NCBI RefSeq assembly: GCF_000007825.1
Contig: NC_004722.1
Span: 4,132,501-4,196,500 of the forward strand
DNA length: 64,000 bases
Source of the DNA: Bacillus cereus ATCC 14579
GTDB taxonomy: Bacteria; Bacillota; Bacilli; Bacillales; Bacillaceae_G
Direction: 5' to 3'
The position numbers and the translations under genes were made by a program. Each line of letters begins with the position of its first letter. Within the stretch, counting starts at the first letter, position 1. The notes beneath the pieces are model-generated. The model saw only the letters and a program-made list of their open reading frames with translations. It was not told where the DNA came from and ran no database searches. Below, in pieces: positions 1-9,230 of the stretch.

Positions 1-770
1 AGCTTATCCGCAACCATTGCGATAAACTCAGAGTTCGTAGGTTTTGCTTTTGACATGGATACTGTATAACCGAATAAGGACGAAATAGAATCAATATTCC
101 CACGGCTCCAAGCTACTTCAATTGCGTGACGAATTGCGCGCTCCACACGGCTTGCTGTGGTATTATATTTCTTTGCGATATCTGGATACAATACTTTCGT
201 AATCGATCCTAATAATTCGATATCATTGTATACCATGGAGATTGCTTCTCGTAAATACATATATCCTTTAATATGAGCGGGTACACCAATTTCATGAATG
301 ATACTCGTAATACTCGCATCTAAGTTTTTCGGTTTTCCATCTACTGTTGTTGCTGATCGGAATGATGGTAGTGGACGCTTAATCATAGCGTTTGCTTTAC
401 CACTCACTTGACGAATATGACTCGTTAAATTCTCCATATCAAATGGTTTTAATATGAAATATGAGGCACCTAAGTCAACTGCTTTTTTCGTCACATCTTC
501 TTGCCCGAATGCTGTCAACATAATTACGCTAGGCTGTTTTAACCTTTCAATATGTCGCATTTTTTCCAATACAGCTAAACCATCTAAGTGTGGCATAATA
601 ATGTCTAAAACGAGTACATCAGGTTGCTTATCTGTTAATAAGTTTAAACACTCTTGACCATTATAAGCAGTACCGATTACTTCCATATCATCTTGAGCGG
701 CTACATAGCTCTCTAACATTGATACTAATTCTTTATTATCATCCACAAGACATACTTTAATTTTCTCCAC
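1..770 (-). CDS. spo0A: Sporulation master response regulator Spo0A (3' end cut by the window)
   Basis: Response regulator that, once phosphorylated by the phosphorelay, activates or represses early sporulation genes. The reverse strand reads from a GTG start at 770, preceded by a GGGAGG ribosome-binding site, into MEKIKVCLVDDNKELVSMLE. An N-terminal receiver domain carries the acidic pocket (VDDN) and phospho-acceptor Asp in LVLDIIMPH. A hinge leads to the C-terminal Spo0A DNA-binding domain, with SRVERAIRHAIEVAW as recognition region. The window ends inside MVADKL, so only about seven C-terminal residues are missing relative to the usual 264. It lies immediately downstream of spoIVB, as in other Bacillus. 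An 0A box lies 64 bases upstream. Identity is close to certain. Confidence 0.97.
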   Translation of the reverse strand, partial: MEKIKVCLVDDNKELVSMLESYVAAQDDMEVIGTAYNGQECLNLLTDKQPDVLVLDIIMPHLDGLAVLEKMRHIERLKQPSVIMLTAFGQEDVTKKAVDLGASYFILKPFDMENLTSHIRQVSGKANAMIKRPLPSFRSATTVDGKPKNLDASITSIIHEIGVPAHIKGYMYLREAISMVYNDIELLGSITKVLYPDIAKKYNTTASRVERAIRHAIEVAWSRGNIDSISSLFGYTVSMSKAKPTNSEFIAMVADK

Positions 771-833
771 AGCTTTTCCTCCCTTACCGAATCGATTCTC
801 CGACATGTGTATCCTTCTAGGCTACATGAATTG

Positions 834-840
834 TTCGACA
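834..840 (-). promoter_or_regulatory. Spo0A box upstream of spo0A
   Basis: The minus strand reads TGTCGAA, an exact match to the Spo0A binding heptamer, 64 bases upstream of the spo0A GTG start. Autoregulation of spo0A by Spo0A~P is known in B. subtilis. Just upstream, AAAGGGAATTT resembles a sigma-H -35 region, but I could not place a convincing -10. Confidence 0.5.
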
Positions 841-1034
841 ATTGTGTGAAAATTCCCTTTTAAAGTTTCTTACTTTCCGATAAAATCACAAAAAAATATG
901 TTTATCGTTCATTTATTCCCTTTCGCAACACATTCCATCATAGAAATACAACGAAACGTTCAACCCTTTCCTTTTATTTTACAACAAAAAACACCTCTTG
1001 CGGAGCTTTTACAAAATTTCAACGAATTTTTCAA

Positions 1035-1077
1035 CAGAAAAAGCGAGCTAATAATATATATTAGCTCGCTTTTTTCT
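1035..1077 (-). terminator. Intrinsic terminator of spoIVB
   Basis: A hairpin with arms AAGCGAGCTAA / TTAGCTCGCTT spans the spoIVB stop codon and has T-rich runs on both sides, so it could also act in the other direction. Confidence 0.8.
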
Positions 1078-2359
1078 CTTGATCATAAATATTAATTCCA
1101 GCTTGATGTAACATCCATTCAATATGAACACCATATCCTGATGTTGGATCATTTACAAATACGTGTGTAACAGCACCAATTACTTTTCCATTTTGTACAA
1201 TTGGACTTCCACTCATTCCCTGTACGATACCGCCCGTTTTCGCTAATAGACGTTTATCTGTTACTTTTATTACCATACCCTTTGTGGCTGGGAATTTTTG
1301 TTGCACTGTACTAACAACTTCAATATCAAACGCTTCTACTTTATCTTGATCAATAACTGTTAATATTTTTGCCGGTCCTTCTTTTACTTGATGAGATAAT
1401 GCGATAGGCATCGCTTTATCCATTATACCGTTTTTCATATTCGTATTTAATTTTCCAAAAATACCATATGGACTATTAATTGTAATATTGCCAATCACTT
1501 CACGGTCTGGTGAGAATCTTGCTAATTTCTCCCCTGGATTCCCATGACTACCTCTTTCAATTGATGTAACTGTCGAGCGCATAATTTGTCCATCTTCGAC
1601 TTGAATCGGCTTTTTCGTATCATTATCAGAAATAACATGACCAAGTGCCCCATATTTCATAGAATCTGGATGAACAAATGTCATCGTTCCAATTCCAGCT
1701 GCCGAATCACGGATATACAAGCCAATTCGATAAGACGATTCACCGTTGTCTTTTTGTGGAGTTAGCTTCGTACGAATATATTTTCCATCTCTTAACAATA
1801 CAAGATTAAGCGGTTCACCTGTTTCTCCACTATTATGAATAAACGGTGCTACATCACTCATTCTTTCAATTGTTTTACCATTAATTTCAGTAATCATATC
1901 TCCAATTTGTACACCTGCTATTTCACCAGGAGATATTTTACCTTTTTCAGTTTGAATTAAATGATGGCCTACAACAAGTACACCTTTTGTATTTAATTTC
2001 ACACCAATTGATTGTCCACCTGGAATCACTTTAAAATCTTTTAACACTTTCACATTTACTTTTTTCACTGGAAAACCAGCAAGCTGAAATACCATATCAG
2101 CTTCACCATTTTGATGAGAATTTACCATAAGTCCTTGTTTTTGTTCATTCGAACTCACTGTAAATACATGACGATTTGTGGATGAAGCTTTGAAAACTGG
2201 TAATGATGATATTTCTGATTGTTGTCCTTCAAAAACAACAAGTTGTTTCGGTGATGAAATAAACGTTCGAAGCGGTTTAAAACATCCAATAAAAACTAAA
2301 GAAACAAGGAGACAAAGACCTATTATTTTTCGAAATTTTTCTAATTTCAACTTGTTCAC
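1061..2359 (-). CDS. spoIVB: SpoIVB serine peptidase, sigma-K checkpoint signal
   Basis: Forespore-made S55-family serine peptidase secreted into the intermembrane space, where it cleaves SpoIVFA and triggers pro-sigma-K processing. The 432-residue frame has an N-terminal hydrophobic segment (IGLCLLVSLVFIGC), a PDZ domain around residues 110-200 (SPGEIAGVQIGDMITEING) and the C-terminal peptidase. The catalytic serine is in GMSGSPI and the probable catalytic histidine in GALGHVISD. The GTG at 2359 sits almost on the ribosome-binding site GAGGAG; a TTG at 2350 has better spacing and may be the real start. It lies between recN and spo0A as in B. subtilis. Confidence 0.96.
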   Translation of the reverse strand: MNKLKLEKFRKIIGLCLLVSLVFIGCFKPLRTFISSPKQLVVFEGQQSEISSLPVFKASSTNRHVFTVSSNEQKQGLMVNSHQNGEADMVFQLAGFPVKKVNVKVLKDFKVIPGGQSIGVKLNTKGVLVVGHHLIQTEKGKISPGEIAGVQIGDMITEINGKTIERMSDVAPFIHNSGETGEPLNLVLLRDGKYIRTKLTPQKDNGESSYRIGLYIRDSAAGIGTMTFVHPDSMKYGALGHVISDNDTKKPIQVEDGQIMRSTVTSIERGSHGNPGEKLARFSPDREVIGNITINSPYGIFGKLNTNMKNGIMDKAMPIALSHQVKEGPAKILTVIDQDKVEAFDIEVVSTVQQKFPATKGMVIKVTDKRLLAKTGGIVQGMSGSPIVQNGKVIGAVTHVFVNDPTSGYGVHIEWMLHQAGINIYDQEKKAS

Positions 2360-2462
2360 TCTCCTCGCTCCTACCCCACATTCAGCCTCTTGGCTTCACT
2401 TTTTAATCTCTCCTTGCAGTGCTTTATTTATAACCGGAAGAATTAAGAAATCGTCATTTGAG

Positions 2463-2490
2463 AAAAAAAGCTATCCATTACTGGATAGCC
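2463..2490 (-). terminator. Intrinsic terminator of recN
   Basis: The minus strand forms GGCTATCC-AGTAAT-GGATAGC followed by TTTTTTT. The recN stop codon lies in the loop. Confidence 0.8.
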
Positions 2491-4216
2491 TCTGCTGTCT
2501 GTTTAAAATGATGTGCTTGCGTAAGTAATTCTTTCGCATGCTCCGTCGTTAAATCTGTGATTTCCACACCAGAAATCATTCGAGCTATTTCTGGTACTTT
2601 ATCCTCCATAGTTAAAACAGTAACTGATGTAATTGTCCGATCATTCGCTACTTGTTTTCGAATAAATAAATGTGAATCTGCCATTGAAGCTACTTGAGGT
2701 AAGTGCGTAATACAAAGTACTTGCGAGTTTACTGATACTCGATAAATTTTTTCCGCAATAGCCTGCGCGACCCGGCCACTTACACCCGTATCCACTTCAT
2801 CAAAAATAACAGATGCAACTCCTTGATGCTTAGAAAAAATGCTTTTTAAAGCTAAAATGATACGAGATAACTCTCCGCCAGAAGCAACCTTTGAAAGTGG
2901 TTTTAGCGGCTCTCCTGGGTTCGTTGAAATATAAAATTCCACATGATCGTAACCATCCGCCGTAAGTCTTACCGGCGCACCTTCCACAAGGGGCTCTTCT
3001 GCATTTCCTTCTCTCTTCATAATTCTCACTTCAAATTTCGTTTTTTCCATATATAATTCTTTTAATTCCTGATGAATTGCATTTGTAAGGTGTTCTGCAA
3101 GTTCATGACGCATATTACTTAACAACGTTGCTTCTTTCAGAATAACACTTTCTAATTCCTTCAACTGTTTCTTCGTCGTTTCAATATGAACGTCTTTATT
3201 TTCAATCGTAAAAATTTCCTGTTCAATTTTATCAGCATACGCTAAAATCTCTTCTACAGTATTTCCATATTTTCTCTTTAGCATACGAATTTCATTCAAA
3301 CGTGTTTCGATTTCATCTAAACGATTTGGATCATATTCCATCATATCGAGCTTTTCTCTCAGTTGATAGGCAACCTCTTCTAATAAGTAATAGCTATTTG
3401 CAATTGAATCATGATTTTCCTGATACACTTCATCTAAATGTGTAATACTTTCCATTTGCCCCATTGCACTTCTTACATTATCTAACCCTTGTCCGTCGGC
3501 ACTTAACGAACGATATGCATCACCTAACGCTTTATAAATCTTTTCAAAATTAGAAATTTGCAATCGTTCCTCAGTTAATTCATTTTCTTCATCCATCTTT
3601 AAATCCGCCTTGCGAATTTCTTCATGCTGAAATTGAATTAAATCTAAGCGATGTGCCATTTGTTGCTCATTTTCACTTAACGATTTCAATTGTTTTTTTA
3701 ATTTTTCATAGTCAGCGTATACGTTTTGATATATGTCTAATTGTTTAACGATTCGATCCCCATCAAAGTGATCAAGCATAAACAGATGTCGTTCTTCATT
3801 CATTAAATCTTGCGTTTCGTGCTGTCCATGAATATCAACAAGTGTTTTCCCAATTTCTTTTAATATGCTAAGTGTAACAAGCTTCCCATTTACACGACAT
3901 ACACTCTTCCCGTTCGCAGCAATATCACGCTTTAAAATAATCATGCCATCTTCTATTTCTATATCTAACTCTTCTGCCTTTTCAATACATGGATGCTTCT
4001 CATCTTCAACATAAAATAGCCCTTCAATCTCAGCCTTTTCTGTTCCATATCGAACAAATTCTGCTGACCCACGGCCACCTACAAGTAAACTAATTGCATC
4101 AATAATAATCGATTTTCCGGCCCCTGTTTCACCGCTTAAAACCGTTAAACCTTTTGAAAAGAAATATTTAATGCTTCAATAATAGCAAAGTTTCTAATCG
4201 ATAATTCCGATAACAA
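2478..4216 (-). pseudogene. recN: DNA repair protein RecN, interrupted by a -1 frameshift near the 5' end
   Basis: RecN is an SMC-like ATPase of double-strand-break repair. The start TTG at 4216 (ribosome-binding site GAGGTG) reads LLSELSIRNFAIIEALNISF and hits TAA at 4145 after 23 codons. The conserved continuation, GLTVLSGETGAGKSIIIDAIS with Walker A, lies in another frame and joins a frame open to 2478. Restoring one base in the TTTCTTTTCAAAAGG stretch (about 4150-4165) gives 579 codons, the length I recall for RecN. The rest is intact, with coiled coil, SGGELSRI signature, VIFDEVDTGVSG Walker B and TDLTTEHAKELL near the end. An in-frame ATG at 3944 would give 488 residues without Walker A, so non-functional. 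It is either a true pseudogene or a sequencing error. Confidence 0.9.
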
Positions 4217-4432
4217 TGCCCCATTCACCTCGTTATAAAATAATCCCTTACTAAAGGATTTTCTCAGTTCTTCATTCAAATAATCATGCTATATATTTGT
4301 ATGTATATACTCTTCTAACCCGCTTCATTGTACCAAACATTTGTTTTACGGGTCAATCCATCTATTTTCTAACTTTATGCAAACAAAATATTATATTACA
4401 ATTGAAAATTCATATTTTTAACCAATAAAAAT

Positions 4433-4473
4433 ATCTTGTTCACTTTCCACTTTACGATGGAAAGCAAACAAGA
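4433..4473 (-). terminator. Intrinsic terminator of argR
   Basis: Long imperfect hairpin with arms AATCTTGTT and CTTTCCA pairing with TGGAAAG and AACAAGAT, followed on the minus strand by ATTTTTAT. It begins just after the argR stop codon. Confidence 0.7.
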
Positions 4474-4480
4474 TTTTTTG

Positions 4481-4930
4481 TTACAACATATTTAAGAAAC
4501 GATCAGAGACAACACCTGTATCGTCAGGTGTACGGCAAATAATTAAGCAAGTATCATCACCACAGATGGTTCCGATGATCTCATCCCACTCTAAATGATC
4601 AATAAGTGCTCCAAGTGAATGAGCGTTACCAGGCAATGTTTTTAGCACAAGCATATGTCCTGCCGTGTCTAATTTTACAAATGAATCCACTAGATTTCGT
4701 TTTAATTTTTGTAACGGGTTAAATCGTTGATCTGCTGGCAAGCTATATTTATAGCGCCCATCATGTAATGGCACCTTCACTAAGTGCAGTTCTTTAATAT
4801 CGCGCGATACTGTTGCTTGCGTTACATTAAATCCCTCATTACGTAAAATATCAACTAATTCATCTTGTGTTTCAATTTCTTTGTTTGCAATAATTTCCCT
4901 GATTTTAATATGGCGCTGACCTTTATTCAT
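4481..4930 (-). CDS. argR: Arginine repressor ArgR/AhrC
   Basis: Arginine-dependent hexameric regulator that represses arginine biosynthesis and activates its catabolism. The product has 149 residues from ATG 4930, which has GAGGTG eight bases upstream; the longer frame to 4960 adds residues that no ArgR has. The N-terminal winged helix is [20 protein letters not shown], with [14 protein letters not shown] as recognition helix. The C-terminal oligomerisation and arginine-binding domain contains [11 protein letters not shown] and the acidic [14 protein letters not shown]. The order tlyA-argR-recN-spoIVB-spo0A is conserved in Bacillus. The gene has its own terminator. Confidence 0.97.
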
Positions 4931-5052
4931 ACATTTGCACCTCACACTATCTCTTACCATAGTTTAAACATTGGTATACTTCACTTATTTATGTTAACTT
5001 ATAATTCGTTTCTTGTACACAATTGTTTTTACAATCATTATACAATTACAGC

Positions 5053-5083
5053 AAAAAGAGGAACAACATATGTTATTCCCCTT
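5053..5083 (-). terminator. Probable terminator of the tlyA-type gene
   Basis: The minus strand reads GGAATAAC-ATAT-GTTGTTCC followed by TCTTTTTG and overlaps the last codons of the gene ending at 5073. Confidence 0.55.
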
Positions 5084-5912
5084 TCCCTTTTTGTTTTAGA
5101 ACTTCATGCGCTTCTGTAACAACTTGCTCTATAGAAATCGGAGAATGATTTTCGCCATTCTCACGTTCACCATGCCATTTCAGATGAATTAAAAATTCAA
5201 TATTACCATCCCCACCCGTAATTGGTGAGAATGTTAAACCTTCCACATCATAGCCTTCTTTTAAAGCAAACTCGACAATCATTTCTACAACAGCTTCATG
5301 TACTTTTCTATCGCGAACGATACCTTTTTTCCCAACTTGCTCTCTTCCAGCTTCAAACTGCGGTTTAATTAACGCTGCTACATCTCCGTTAGGCATAAGC
5401 ATTGTTTTTAAAACTGGCAGTATAAGCTTTAATGATATAAATGAAACATCAATACTTGCAAATTGAGGTAAACCACGTTCTAAGTCTGCTGGTGTCACGT
5501 AACGGAAGTTTGTTCGTTCCATTACAACAACACGCTCATCTTGACGTAATTTCCACGCTAGTTGATTGTATCCTACATCTAATGCATAAGATAATTTCGC
5601 TCCATTTTGAAGCGCGCAATCTGTAAAGCCACCAGTTGATGAACCAATATCTATCATAACTTTATCTTGTAAATCAAGATGAAATGTCTCTAATGCCTTT
5701 TCAAGTTTATAACCACCACGACTTACATACGGCATAACTTGTCCCTTCACCGTAATCTCAGTATCTTGCGAGATTTTCTCTCCTGGCTTATCAAGTCTCA
5801 TCTCATTCGCATATACGAGTCCGGCCATAATGGCGCGCTTTGCTTTCTCACGCGTTTCTATAAGTCCTCGCTCTACTAATAGTACATCTACTCTTTCTTT
5901 TTTTACGCTCAT
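5073..5912 (-). CDS. yqxC: TlyA-family RNA 2'-O-methyltransferase (YqxC)
   Basis: Predicted rRNA methyltransferase of the TlyA/hemolysin A family. An N-terminal S4 RNA-binding domain (RVDVLLVERGLIETREKAKR) is followed by a Rossmann methyltransferase domain. The S-adenosylmethionine loop is IDIGSSTGGFTDC at about residue 85, and the later motif ASIDVSFISL is also present. The length of 279 residues is normal. It is three bases downstream of dxs and so probably co-transcribed with it, the usual Bacillus dxs-yqxC-argR-recN arrangement. The mycobacterial homologue methylates 16S and 23S rRNA; the target here is inferred. Confidence 0.93.
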   Translation of the reverse strand: MSVKKERVDVLLVERGLIETREKAKRAIMAGLVYANEMRLDKPGEKISQDTEITVKGQVMPYVSRGGYKLEKALETFHLDLQDKVMIDIGSSTGGFTDCALQNGAKLSYALDVGYNQLAWKLRQDERVVVMERTNFRYVTPADLERGLPQFASIDVSFISLKLILPVLKTMLMPNGDVAALIKPQFEAGREQVGKKGIVRDRKVHEAVVEMIVEFALKEGYDVEGLTFSPITGGDGNIEFLIHLKWHGERENGENHSPISIEQVVTEAHEVLKQKGKGE

Positions 5913-5915
5913 TTG

Positions 5916-7808
5916 TTACGCCCTTTTTTGTTTTGATGGAATCATTGTATGAATACGGTCTACAACAGCATCTGTCGTTAAACCAATTTCTTCTAATAAT
6001 TTTGTTACACTCCCGTGCTCTATGAAGCGATCTGGAATACCCATTCGTTCAACTAATGCACTATGGTAACCATTTTCAGATGCAAATTCAACTACTCCTG
6101 TTCCAAAACCACCGATTAAACAAGCTTCTTCAATCGTTAAAATCGGTATATTCTTTCCTAGAAGATCATGTAAATATGCTTCATCCATTGGTTTAATAAA
6201 GCGAGCATTCACTACTTTCACTGAAACCCCAGCTTTTTCAAGACGCTCAGCTGCTTCCATTGCCATTGGTATTGTCGTACCAAACGTTAAAATAGCTGCT
6301 TGTGTACCCTCTTTTAACGTCTCCCACGTACCGATTGGAATCGCCTTTAATTCTTCATCCATATGAACGCCAAGTCCATTACCGCGCGCATAACGCAATG
6401 CGATTGGTCCATCTTCATATTGCATCGCCGTATAAACTAAATGTTGCCCTTCATTTTCATCTTTCGGCATCATAAGCACCATATTCGGCAAGTGACGTAA
6501 GAATGAGATATCAAATACGCCTTGATGCGTTTCACCATCTGCTCCTACTAATCCCGAACGATCTATTCCGATGAAAACATTTAAATTTTGGCGGCATATA
6601 TCATGAACAACTTGGTCATATGCTCTTTGTAAAAATGTTGAATAAATGGCTAAGAATGGCTTCATTCCTTGCGTTGCCATACCTGCTGCCATTGTTGTAG
6701 CATGCTGTTCTGCAATACCTACATCAATCATACGATCTGGGAATTCTTTTTGGAATTTCTCAAGTTTTGATCCAACAGGCATTGCAGGTGTAATTGCTAC
6801 GATACGCTCATCTGCTCTCGCTAGCTTAAGTACTGTTTCACTAACAACAGCACTCCATGCTGGTGCAACTTCTTTCGGCTTAACGAAGTCACCTGATTCA
6901 ATTTTATAAGGTCCTGTTCCATGCCAAGTTCCAATAACGTCACTCTCAGCCGGTTTATAACCTTTTCCTTTTTTCGTAATAACGTGAACGAGTACTGGGC
7001 CTTTTGTTTTCTTTGCATATTGCAACGTTTCGAATAACTTTTCATAATCATGTCCATCGACTGGACCTAAATATGTAAAGCCTAACTCTTCGAAAAATAC
7101 ACCAGATACTAGTAAATATTTAAGACTATCTTTTATTTTCTCTGCTGTCGCAGCCACTTTCCCGCCAACTGCTGGGATTTTCTTTAATATATACTCTAAT
7201 TCATCTTTTACCCAGTGATATTTTCCTGCGGTACGTAAACGACCGAGCACATTATGAAGCGCACCAACGTTTGGTGCAATTGACATTTCATTATCATTCA
7301 AAATAACAATCATGTCTGTTTTTTCATGTCCAATATGGTTCAATGCTTCTAAAGCCATTCCGCCTGTTAAAGCACCATCTCCAATAATTGGTATAACATA
7401 TTCTTTCGTTTTCTTTAAATCACGTGCCAGAGCCATTCCCATTGCAGCCGATAACGAAGTCGAGCTATGACCAGTTTCCCATACATCGTGCTCACTCTCA
7501 CAACGTTTCGGGAAACCACATAGACCTTGATATTGCCTTAATGTACCAAACTCTTTCGCGCGTCCAGTTAAAATTTTATGTACATAGGATTGATGTCCTA
7601 CATCCCATAAAAATTTATCTTGCGGGCTATCAAATAATTTGTGCAGAGCAATTGTGAGTTCTACTACACCTAAATTAGGTGCAATATGTCCACCTGTTTG
7701 AGAGAGCTCTTCAATTAAAAACTTACGAATATCCTCACTCAATCCCTCTAGTTCACTGATAGACATATCTTTCAAAAAACTAGGGTTTTGAATTTGCGTT
7801 AGATCCAC
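5916..7808 (-). CDS. dxs: 1-deoxy-D-xylulose-5-phosphate synthase
   Basis: Thiamine-diphosphate enzyme that joins pyruvate and glyceraldehyde 3-phosphate in the first step of the methylerythritol phosphate isoprenoid pathway. The product has 630 residues from GTG 7808 (MDLTQIQNPSF); an upstream in-frame GTG at 7817 would add three residues but has a poorer ribosome-binding site. The thiamine-binding motif is GDGALTGGMALEALN...NDNEMS, and the transketolase pyrimidine-binding domain is around 310-480 (DVGIAEQHATTMAAG). The C-terminal transketolase domain is complete. ispA lies upstream but is separated by 301 bases and a terminator, so dxs probably has its own promoter. Confidence 0.97.
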   Translation of the reverse strand: MDLTQIQNPSFLKDMSISELEGLSEDIRKFLIEELSQTGGHIAPNLGVVELTIALHKLFDSPQDKFLWDVGHQSYVHKILTGRAKEFGTLRQYQGLCGFPKRCESEHDVWETGHSSTSLSAAMGMALARDLKKTKEYVIPIIGDGALTGGMALEALNHIGHEKTDMIVILNDNEMSIAPNVGALHNVLGRLRTAGKYHWVKDELEYILKKIPAVGGKVAATAEKIKDSLKYLLVSGVFFEELGFTYLGPVDGHDYEKLFETLQYAKKTKGPVLVHVITKKGKGYKPAESDVIGTWHGTGPYKIESGDFVKPKEVAPAWSAVVSETVLKLARADERIVAITPAMPVGSKLEKFQKEFPDRMIDVGIAEQHATTMAAGMATQGMKPFLAIYSTFLQRAYDQVVHDICRQNLNVFIGIDRSGLVGADGETHQGVFDISFLRHLPNMVLMMPKDENEGQHLVYTAMQYEDGPIALRYARGNGLGVHMDEELKAIPIGTWETLKEGTQAAILTFGTTIPMAMEAAERLEKAGVSVKVVNARFIKPMDEAYLHDLLGKNIPILTIEEACLIGGFGTGVVEFASENGYHSALVERMGIPDRFIEHGSVTKLLEEIGLTTDAVVDRIHTMIPSKQKRA

Positions 7809-7970
7809 ATGGATCACTCACTTTCATTTCATAATCTGTCAACATGTCAAATATTATAAAAAACATTTACACAAAACAAGAAATTCTCTTTTCTATTTTT
7901 CGTCTTGTCCCGCTATTAACCAGTCTATTGCGCCTTAATCCTATTATAAACCATATTTCTTCAGGCGATG

Positions 7971-8004
7971 AAAAAAATAGCCGCTAACACAAAGTGATAA
8001 CGGC
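7971..8004 (-). terminator. Terminator after ispA
   Basis: The minus strand reads GCCGTTATCAC-TTT-GTGTTAGCGGC and then TATTTTTTT, about 100 bases beyond the ispA stop. The rest of the 7809-8109 gap shows no gene and presumably carries the dxs promoter. Confidence 0.7.
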
Positions 8005-8109
8005 AATGTAATCTACATATATTTTTGCCAATAACAAGAAAAGAAAAACCTTTTCCTACATTTATATCATAAAATGATGAATGACTCAACAAATGAAAAC
8101 GCTGTTATA

Positions 8110-9000
8110 TTAGTTATTACGTTTTGCAATCAAATCGCAAATAGATAGTAAATATTCATCTTGTAATTGCAAGGAGCTAATCGCACCTTTTGCTTCTGCA
8201 ATTGTTTCTTCTAAAATATCCTTTGCTCTATCTACAGTAAACAACGTCGTATATGTGCTCTTTTCATTAGAAAGATCGCTACCAATCGGTTTTCCAATCT
8301 CTTCTTCAGTTCCTTCGACATCTAAAATATCATCTCGAATTTGGAAAGCTAGACCGATATATTTGGCAAACGTAAGCAACTTTTCTTCTTGCTCTTCTGT
8401 CGCATCAGAAAGTATCGCACCCGCAAGTACAGCAAATTCAAGTAGTTTTCCGGCCTTATGTTTATGGATGTACTCCAATTCATCAATCGTAAGGCGTTTC
8501 CCTTCCGCTTCCATATCTGCCACTTGTCCGCCAACCATTCCTTCTGGTCCTGCTGCTTTTGCGAGTTCAAGTACAAGTCTTACTTTTTTTTCAGCAGAAA
8601 TTTCTTTTTGCTCATATGCCATAATAACTTGAAAAGCGTATGTCAATAAGCCATCTCCTGCTAAAACTGCCATCGCTTCACCAAATACCTTGTGATTTGT
8701 GGGCTTTCCTCTTCTTAAATCATCATCATCCATACAAGGTAAATCATCATGAACTAACGAATATGTATGAATCATTTCAAGAGCACAAGCTGCACCTACT
8801 CCAAGATTTCTTTCTTTCCCAAACGCTTGTAATGTTGCAAACAAAAGTAACGGGCGGAGACGTTTTCCACCCGCTTCCAAAGAATATGCCATCGCTTCAC
8901 GAAGTACATTTGGACATTGTAATCCATTTGCATAGCTTACAAGTTTTTCTTCTACGAAAGTTTTACTTTCTTTCAAAAAAGTATCAAAAGCAATCGTCAC
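8110..9000 (-). CDS. ispA: Farnesyl diphosphate synthase (geranyltranstransferase)
   Basis: Makes farnesyl diphosphate from isopentenyl and dimethylallyl diphosphates, feeding quinone and undecaprenyl lipid synthesis. The product has 296 residues and is all-alpha. The first aspartate-rich motif is in HDDLPCMDDDDLRRGKPTNH at about residue 85, and the second is FQIRDDILDVEG at about 220. The substrate-binding GGKRLRPLL is near residue 45. The GTG start at 9000 overlaps the xseB stop by one base, so translation is probably coupled. The order xseA-xseB-ispA is conserved in Bacillus. Confidence 0.97.
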   Translation of the reverse strand: MTIAFDTFLKESKTFVEEKLVSYANGLQCPNVLREAMAYSLEAGGKRLRPLLLFATLQAFGKERNLGVGAACALEMIHTYSLVHDDLPCMDDDDLRRGKPTNHKVFGEAMAVLAGDGLLTYAFQVIMAYEQKEISAEKKVRLVLELAKAAGPEGMVGGQVADMEAEGKRLTIDELEYIHKHKAGKLLEFAVLAGAILSDATEEQEEKLLTFAKYIGLAFQIRDDILDVEGTEEEIGKPIGSDLSNEKSTYTTLFTVDRAKDILEETIAEAKGAISSLQLQDEYLLSICDLIAKRNN

Positions 9001-9230
9001 TATGCTTCATCTCCTAAAGCAGTAAACGGTTCAAGCTCTCCATCTTCCCCAAGAATAACTGCCATTTGTTCTTGTACATTCTTCAGCTTCTCATCACAAA
9101 GCTTAGATAATTCCATACCTTCTTTAAAATAAGAAATCGCTTCTTCTAAAGGTACGTCACCTTGTTCTAGCTTAGAAACAAGATGCTCAAGTTGCGAAAT
9201 TGCCTCTTCAAAGCTTAATTTATTTTCCAT
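9000..9230 (-). CDS. xseB: Exodeoxyribonuclease VII small subunit
   Basis: Small alpha-helical subunit of exonuclease VII, which degrades single-stranded DNA and works in repair together with XseA. At 76 residues it has typical family length, with SFEEAISQLEHLVSKLEQGDVPLEEAISYFKEG as the conserved two-helix core. It overlaps the 3' end of xseA by 11 bases and the start of ispA by one, so the three form one translationally coupled block. Confidence 0.96.
   Translation of the reverse strand: MENKLSFEEAISQLEHLVSKLEQGDVPLEEAISYFKEGMELSKLCDEKLKNVQEQMAVILGEDGELEPFTALGDEA

Noticed and set aside
2178..2528. Plus-strand open frame of 116 codons opposite spoIVB/recN
   Set aside because: No ribosome-binding site, and it lies antisense to two conserved genes; a frame shadow.
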